Below, piece by piece: positions 60,061-64,000 of a DNA stretch of 64,000 nucleotides. The notes beneath the pieces were generated by a model. The model saw only the letters and a program-made list of their open reading frames with translations. It was not told the origin of the DNA and searched no databases. Location of the stretch: the NCBI RefSeq assembly GCF_001685415.1, contig NZ_CP014989.1, positions 496,001-560,000 on the forward strand. Direction: 5' to 3'. Position numbers and translations under genes: made by a program. The stretch's first letter is position 1. Every line of letters begins with the position of its first letter. The DNA comes from Serinicoccus hydrothermalis (GTDB lineage: Bacteria; Actinomycetota; Actinomycetes; Actinomycetales; Dermatophilaceae).

Positions 60061-60783
60061 TCAGGGGAGCGAAGCGACGATCTGCTCCACGCCGACGCGC
60101 GGGCCGGTGAAGAAGGGGATCTCCTCACGGACGTGCAGCCGCGCCTCGGTGTTGCGCAGCTCGCGCATGAGGTCGACGATCCGGTGCAGCTCGTCGGCCT
60201 CGAAGGCCAGCAGGAACTCGTAGTCGCCCAGCGCGAAGCTCGCGAGCGTGTTGGCCAGCACGTCCTTGTAGTCCCGCGCCGCCATCCCGTGCTCGCGCAG
60301 CATCCGGGAGCGGTCGTCGGCGTCCATGACGTACCAGTCGTAGGACCTCACGAACGGATAGACGCAGAGGTATGCCTTGGGCTCGGCCCCGGAGAGGAAG
60401 GCCGGCACGTGCCCCCGGTTGAACTCCGCGGGCCGGTGGATCGCGACGTTGCTCCACACCGGAGCCAGGTGCTGGCCGAGGTCGGTCTGGCGGAAGCGCT
60501 GGTAGGCCCGCTGCACCGTCTCGACCCGCTCGGCGTGCCACCAGATCATCAGGTCGGCGTCGGCGCGCAGCGCGGACACGTCGTAGACGCCGCGGACCAC
60601 CAGGCCCTCATGCTCCATCTCCCGGAAGACCTGCTCGACCTGCGCCACGAGGCTCGCCCGTGCCTTGCCCTGCGGCAGTGGCGCGGCGGAGCGGAAGACG
60701 GAGTAGGCGGCATACCGGATCGAGGCGTTGATCTCCTCGGCCTGCTCGGGGGTGGGGTGGGTGTAGTCGGCCATGCCCCTCAT
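60061..60783 (-). CDS. hemQ: Coproheme decarboxylase (HemQ/ChdC)
   Basis: 240 residues, chlorite dismutase family. [13 protein letters not shown] near the N-terminus, the catalytic Tyr region [15 protein letters not shown] (about 143-157), [16 protein letters not shown] where the heme-proximal region lies, and the terminal [20 protein letters not shown]. Last step of the coproporphyrin-dependent heme pathway, peroxide-driven decarboxylation of coproheme. ATG 60783 overlaps the hemY stop as ATGA; ATG 60774 (MADY) is a possible alternative. Confidence 0.95.
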   Translation of the reverse strand: MRGMADYTHPTPEQAEEINASIRYAAYSVFRSAAPLPQGKARASLVAQVEQVFREMEHEGLVVRGVYDVSALRADADLMIWWHAERVETVQRAYQRFRQTDLGQHLAPVWSNVAIHRPAEFNRGHVPAFLSGAEPKAYLCVYPFVRSYDWYVMDADDRSRMLREHGMAARDYKDVLANTLASFALGDYEFLLAFEADELHRIVDLMRELRNTEARLHVREEIPFFTGPRVGVEQIVASLP

Positions 60784-62198
60784 TGTGCTGGGTGCAGCTG
60801 CGCGACGGCACGGCGGGCCGAGGCGATGCAGGCCGGCACCCCGACCCCGTCGTAGGTCGCGCCGCAGACCGCGAGGCCCGGCACCTGCGCGACCGACGCG
60901 CGCACGTCCGCGACCAGGTCGACGTGGCCCACGGCATACTGAGGCAACGCCCCGCCCCAGCGCTGGACGTGGGCGTCCACCGGCTCCGGCAGCCGCCGCC
61001 CGAGGATGCCGCCGAGGTCGTCGAGGGCGGTGGCGAGGAGGTCCTCGTCGGCCCGCTGCAGGGCGGTCTCCTCCCGGTGCCGGCCCACGGACGCGCGCAG
61101 CAGCGTGAGGTCGGACCCGCCCGGCCCGGCGCCGTGCCCGAGCTCACGCACCCAATCCCACTTGGTGGCGCTGAAGGTGGCGGCCTTGATCGTGCGCCCC
61201 TCGACCGGCGGCACGAGGACGCCGGAGCCGCTCAGCTCCCCCAGCTCGGCGGTGTCGAGGGCGAAGGTCAGGACGGCGGTCGACGCCGTCTCGACCGAGG
61301 CGAGGCGACCGGCGGCGTCGGGGGCGACCTCGCGCAGCAGCCGGGCGGTCGCCGCGGCCGGGGTCGCGAGCACCACCCGGTCGGCGCGGTATGCCGTCGG
61401 CCCGGGCCGCGGGCCGGTCACCACCTCGAAACCCCCGTCCGTATGGTGGCGCAGCTCGCGCGTCAGGGTGCCGGTGCGCACCTGTCCCCCGGCGGCGCGG
61501 ATCCGCTCGGCGGCGGCCTGCGGCAGCCGGTGCAGCCCGCCCGACACCGTCGCGAAGACGGGGGCGCTGCCCTGCGACTGGGTGCCGTCCGAAGGTGCGG
61601 GCAGCGCCCGGGCGGCGGCGTCCTGGAGTCGCTCACCGGCCTGCGCGGCCCGCAGCAGCGCGGGCAGGGCCGCCCGGGCCGAGATGAGGTCGGCGTGACC
61701 CGCGTAGACCCCGCCGAGCAGCGGCTCCACGAGCCGCTCGGTGACGGCACGGCCGAGCCGGTCGCTGACGAGGTCCCCGATGCTGGCGTCCTCCGCCGCG
61801 AGGGTCTCGGCCCGCTCGTCGAGCGCCCGCGCGACCTCCTCGGCCGTGAGCAGACCCCCGAGCGCGGCCGGGTCGGCCGGCACCCCCATGAGGGTGCGGC
61901 GCGGGAGCGGGTGCACCACGCCGCGGCTCCACACCTGGGCCGCAGCCCGCGTGGGGTGGACGATGCTCTCGGCCAGCCCGACCTCGCGCACGAGGTTCAC
62001 CGCCTCCGGCCGGCGCGCGAGCACCGCCTCGGCCCCCACGTCGACCTCGCACCCCGCGACCCGGGCACCGCGCAGCTTGCCCCCGGCCCGGTCGCTGCCC
62101 TCCAGCACCGTCACCGCCGCGCCGGGGTCCTGCTCGAGCACCGCCAGCGCCGCCGCGAGACCGCTGATGCCGCCACCGATGACCAGCCAGGACGTCAT
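60780..62198 (-). CDS. hemY: Coproporphyrinogen/protoporphyrinogen III oxidase
   Basis: 472 residues. FAD-binding [19 protein letters not shown] and [16 protein letters not shown] at the N-terminus, the PPO segment [35 protein letters not shown] and the C-terminal [19 protein letters not shown]. With hemQ directly coupled and hemE divergent, it is the oxygen-dependent CgoX step making coproporphyrin III. Confidence 0.94.
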   Translation of the reverse strand: MTSWLVIGGGISGLAAALAVLEQDPGAAVTVLEGSDRAGGKLRGARVAGCEVDVGAEAVLARRPEAVNLVREVGLAESIVHPTRAAAQVWSRGVVHPLPRRTLMGVPADPAALGGLLTAEEVARALDERAETLAAEDASIGDLVSDRLGRAVTERLVEPLLGGVYAGHADLISARAALPALLRAAQAGERLQDAAARALPAPSDGTQSQGSAPVFATVSGGLHRLPQAAAERIRAAGGQVRTGTLTRELRHHTDGGFEVVTGPRPGPTAYRADRVVLATPAAATARLLREVAPDAAGRLASVETASTAVLTFALDTAELGELSGSGVLVPPVEGRTIKAATFSATKWDWVRELGHGAGPGGSDLTLLRASVGRHREETALQRADEDLLATALDDLGGILGRRLPEPVDAHVQRWGGALPQYAVGHVDLVADVRASVAQVPGLAVCGATYDGVGVPACIASARRAVAQLHPAQ

Positions 62199-62224
62199 AC
62201 CGCCCAGCGTCTCATCACTCGTAC

Positions 62225-62271
62225 GTCACCACGTCGTGACCCCGGCCCGGCCATCGTGACGCGATCGTGAC
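62225..62271. promoter_or_regulatory. Clustered TCGTGAC repeats upstream of hemY
   Basis: TCGTGAC occurs at 62234-62240, 62254-62260 and 62265-62271, and GTCAC-N6-GTGAC forms a dyad at 62225-62240. It could bind a regulator of hemY-hemQ or of the divergent lipoprotein-hemE unit. Confidence 0.4.
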
Positions 62272-62363
62272 CCGAGGGGTGGAACGTCCCGCCAGGACGA
62301 TGCCGTCGCAGGGGCAGTGCCGCAACGGCCAGCGTGCGGGCGAGACGGAGGGAAGGCGGGACC

Positions 62364-63296
62364 ATGAGGACCAGGACGATCACGGCGATGGTGCTGGTGC
62401 TGCTGATGCTGCTCGTGGGCGGTTGCAGCATGAGCGGGGGCACCGACTCAGCAGGGGGTGACGCCGCGGATCAGGCTCCCGCCGGGGACGAGGCGGTCGG
62501 GGAAGAGGCGGCCGGCGACGACGGTGGGGGCGAGGCCGGCAGCGAGGCCGCTGAAGCCGCCGCGCAGATCGGCGAGGGATCGGTCGCCGCCGACAGTGAA
62601 GCACCGCTCATGGTGCGTCGCGTCGAGCTGGAGGTCGTCGTCGAGGACGTCGGTGCCGCCGTCACCCGGGCCCGCGCCACCGCGACCGGGGTGGGTGGCT
62701 ACGTCTCCTCCGAGGACGTGCGACCCGGGACGCCGGAGCGCGACGGCTACGGATCGGTGGTGCTCCGGGTGCCCTCGGCCGAACTCGACGCGGTCGTGAC
62801 CAGCCTCGGCGAGCTCGGCGAGGTGCAGTCGACGAGCAGCAACGCCGAGGACGTCACCACGGAGTACCGCGACGTCGAGGCCCGGATCGCCACCCTGGAG
62901 GCCGGAGCGACCCGGCTGCGCGACCTCGTCGAGGAGGCCCCCGACGTCGAGTCGATCGCCGCCCTGGAACGCGAGCTGTCCACCCGCGACTCCGAGCTGG
63001 ACGCGCTCAAGGCGCGGATGCAGGTGCTCTCGGACGACGTGGCCCGATCCACCATCACCCTGCACCTGGCGGAGGGGTCCGCGGACCTGGCCGAGGTCGC
63101 TTCCGACTCCGGCTTCGTCGCCGGGCTGGCCCAGGGGTGGTCGGCCTTCACCACCTCGGTCACCGTACTGCTCACGGCGCTCGGGGCGCTGCTCCCCTTC
63201 CTGGTCCTCGCCTCCGTCGTCCTCCTCCCGGTGCTGGTGTGGCGCCGTCGTCGCAAGGCCGGCGCCGTCCCCGACCGTGGGACAATCGAGGGGTGA
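62364..63296 (+). CDS. DUF4349 lipoprotein
   Basis: 310 residues. Lipoprotein signal with lipobox LVGGC (about 17-21), then a Gly/Ala/Glu-rich linker to about 85. The DUF4349 core starts [20 protein letters not shown], has GGYVSSEDV, and continues through a long coiled-coil hairpin ([20 protein letters not shown], then [20 protein letters not shown]). A membrane helix ([20 protein letters not shown]) and RRRRK end the protein. GGAAGG precedes ATG 62364. Function unknown; envelope associated. It overlaps hemE by 4 bp. Confidence 0.88.
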   Translation: MRTRTITAMVLVLLMLLVGGCSMSGGTDSAGGDAADQAPAGDEAVGEEAAGDDGGGEAGSEAAEAAAQIGEGSVAADSEAPLMVRRVELEVVVEDVGAAVTRARATATGVGGYVSSEDVRPGTPERDGYGSVVLRVPSAELDAVVTSLGELGEVQSTSSNAEDVTTEYRDVEARIATLEAGATRLRDLVEEAPDVESIAALERELSTRDSELDALKARMQVLSDDVARSTITLHLAEGSADLAEVASDSGFVAGLAQGWSAFTTSVTVLLTALGALLPFLVLASVVLLPVLVWRRRRKAGAVPDRGTIEG

Positions 63297-64000
63297 CCTC
63301 ACCCTCGACCCCCACGCTCGACCCGCACCGCGCCACCTCCGACAGCACCCTGGTGCGGGCCGCCCGGCAGCTCCCCACGACGCACACCCCGGTGTGGTTC
63401 ATGCGGCAGGCGGGACGGTCGCTGCCGGAGTACCGCGAGGTGCGCCGGGACGTGCCCATGCTCACCGCCTGCCGCACGCCGGAGCTGGTCACCGAGATCA
63501 CGCTGCAGCCGGTCCGGCGGCACGGCGTCGACGCGGCGATCTTCTTCAGCGACATCGTCGTGCCGCTCATGGCGGTGGGCGTCGACCTCGACATCGTCGC
63601 CGGCACGGGGCCGGTCATCGCCGAGCCGATCCGCACCCGCGCCGACCTCGACCGCCTGCCGGAGCTGACCCCGGAGCACGTCCCCGACATCGCGGAGTCG
63701 GTGCGGCTGCTCGTCGGCGAGCTGGGGCATACCCCGCTCATCGGGTTCGCCGGCGCCCCCTTCACCCTCGCGTCCTACCTCGTCGAGGGCGGCCCGTCGA
63801 AGAACCACGAGCGCACCAAGGCGCTCATGCACGGCGACCCGCAGCTGTGGAGCGACCTGTGCGCGCGGCTGGCGCAGATCTCGGGCGCGTTCCTGCGGGT
63901 GCAGGCCGAGGCGGGCGCGAGCGCGGTGCAGCTCTTCGACTCCTGGGCGGGGCACCTGTCGCGCGCGGACTACCTGCGCCACGTCGAGCCGCACAGCCGC
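63293..64000 (+). CDS. hemE: Uroporphyrinogen decarboxylase (5' part)
   Basis: 236 codons are present before the window ends. N-terminal signature [18 protein letters not shown], substrate Asp in [36 protein letters not shown] and [17 protein letters not shown]. It decarboxylates uroporphyrinogen III to coproporphyrinogen III, feeding hemY and hemQ encoded on the opposite strand. GTG 63293 overlaps the DUF4349 stop (GTGA). Confidence 0.96.
   Translation, partial: MTSPSTPTLDPHRATSDSTLVRAARQLPTTHTPVWFMRQAGRSLPEYREVRRDVPMLTACRTPELVTEITLQPVRRHGVDAAIFFSDIVVPLMAVGVDLDIVAGTGPVIAEPIRTRADLDRLPELTPEHVPDIAESVRLLVGELGHTPLIGFAGAPFTLASYLVEGGPSKNHERTKALMHGDPQLWSDLCARLAQISGAFLRVQAEAGASAVQLFDSWAGHLSRADYLRHVEPHSR

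Overview
The window is about 73% G+C, with strong G/C third-position bias, many GTG and some TTG starts, GTGA/ATGA stop-start overlaps and several apparently leaderless genes. Together with a mycothiol-type maleylpyruvate isomerase relative, an actinobacterial LigC-type ligase and a coproporphyrin-type heme set (hemE, hemY, chdC/hemQ), this points to a chromosomal segment of an Actinomycetota bacterium. It is probably one of the Micrococcales (Intrasporangiaceae/Ornithinimicrobiaceae-like); the family assignment is inference. I see no phage, transposase, plasmid or CRISPR signature.

Layout. 1-10.5 kb is mostly housekeeping: thrS, a Nudix hydrolase, a DoxX-like membrane protein, a MarR regulator with three phased operators facing a VOC-family dioxygenase-like gene, tRNA-Val, a decayed serine-peptidase gene, a class IV aminotransferase, and pta-ackA. 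10.5-25.2 kb is a carbon/phosphorus scavenging island. It has a minus-strand set galA-aldO-galK (alpha-galactosidase, alditol oxidase, galactokinase). It also has a plus-strand set (secreted glycerophosphodiesterase, PiT transporter, PhoU/DUF47 protein, metallophosphoesterase), a LacI regulator, and a Ugp-like ABC transporter operon. Two promoters, before the glycerophosphodiesterase and before the transporter, carry nearly identical LacI-type operators at exactly the same place between -35 and -10, so they probably form one regulon. 25.2-35.1 kb is a second LacI-governed unit: a branched-chain-amino-acid-type (HAAT/Liv) ABC transporter co-directional and partly overlapping with Gfo/Idh/MocA oxidoreductase, DUF993 and sugar-phosphate-isomerase-like genes. 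This suggests a sugar or cyclitol catabolic operon rather than amino-acid uptake.

35.1-40 kb holds a PQQ-type sugar dehydrogenase gene broken by a frameshift and an in-frame TGA, an MFS transporter and a HAD phosphatase. 40.0-46.4 kb is the most unusual unit: a tightly coupled seven-gene operon encoding a GTP cyclohydrolase II-RibD reductase fusion, a CDP-alcohol phosphatidyltransferase, a zinc-less medium-chain dehydrogenase, a divergent 6-pyruvoyl-tetrahydropterin-synthase homologue, a GT4 glycosyltransferase, a methyltransferase and an MprF/AglD-type flippase. It looks like a pathway for a GTP-derived (pterin/pyrimidine), glycosylated, methylated and possibly membrane-linked metabolite that I cannot match to a characterised system.

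46.4-64 kb is mixed: a V8-like peptidase without visible export signal plus a small partner, an SDR remnant, a Gly-Cys-Val tRNA cluster, a YihY/BrkB protein, glgX, ppk2, a RibD-C reductase, an alpha/beta hydrolase, ligC, manA with a coupled 17-codon upstream frame, a stand-alone LigD-type polymerase, msrB followed by a 52-bp perfect palindrome, a ProC-like protein, chdC, hemY, a DUF4349 lipoprotein and the 5' part of hemE. Three genes carry single-base lesions; from this sequence alone real decay cannot be told from consensus error.
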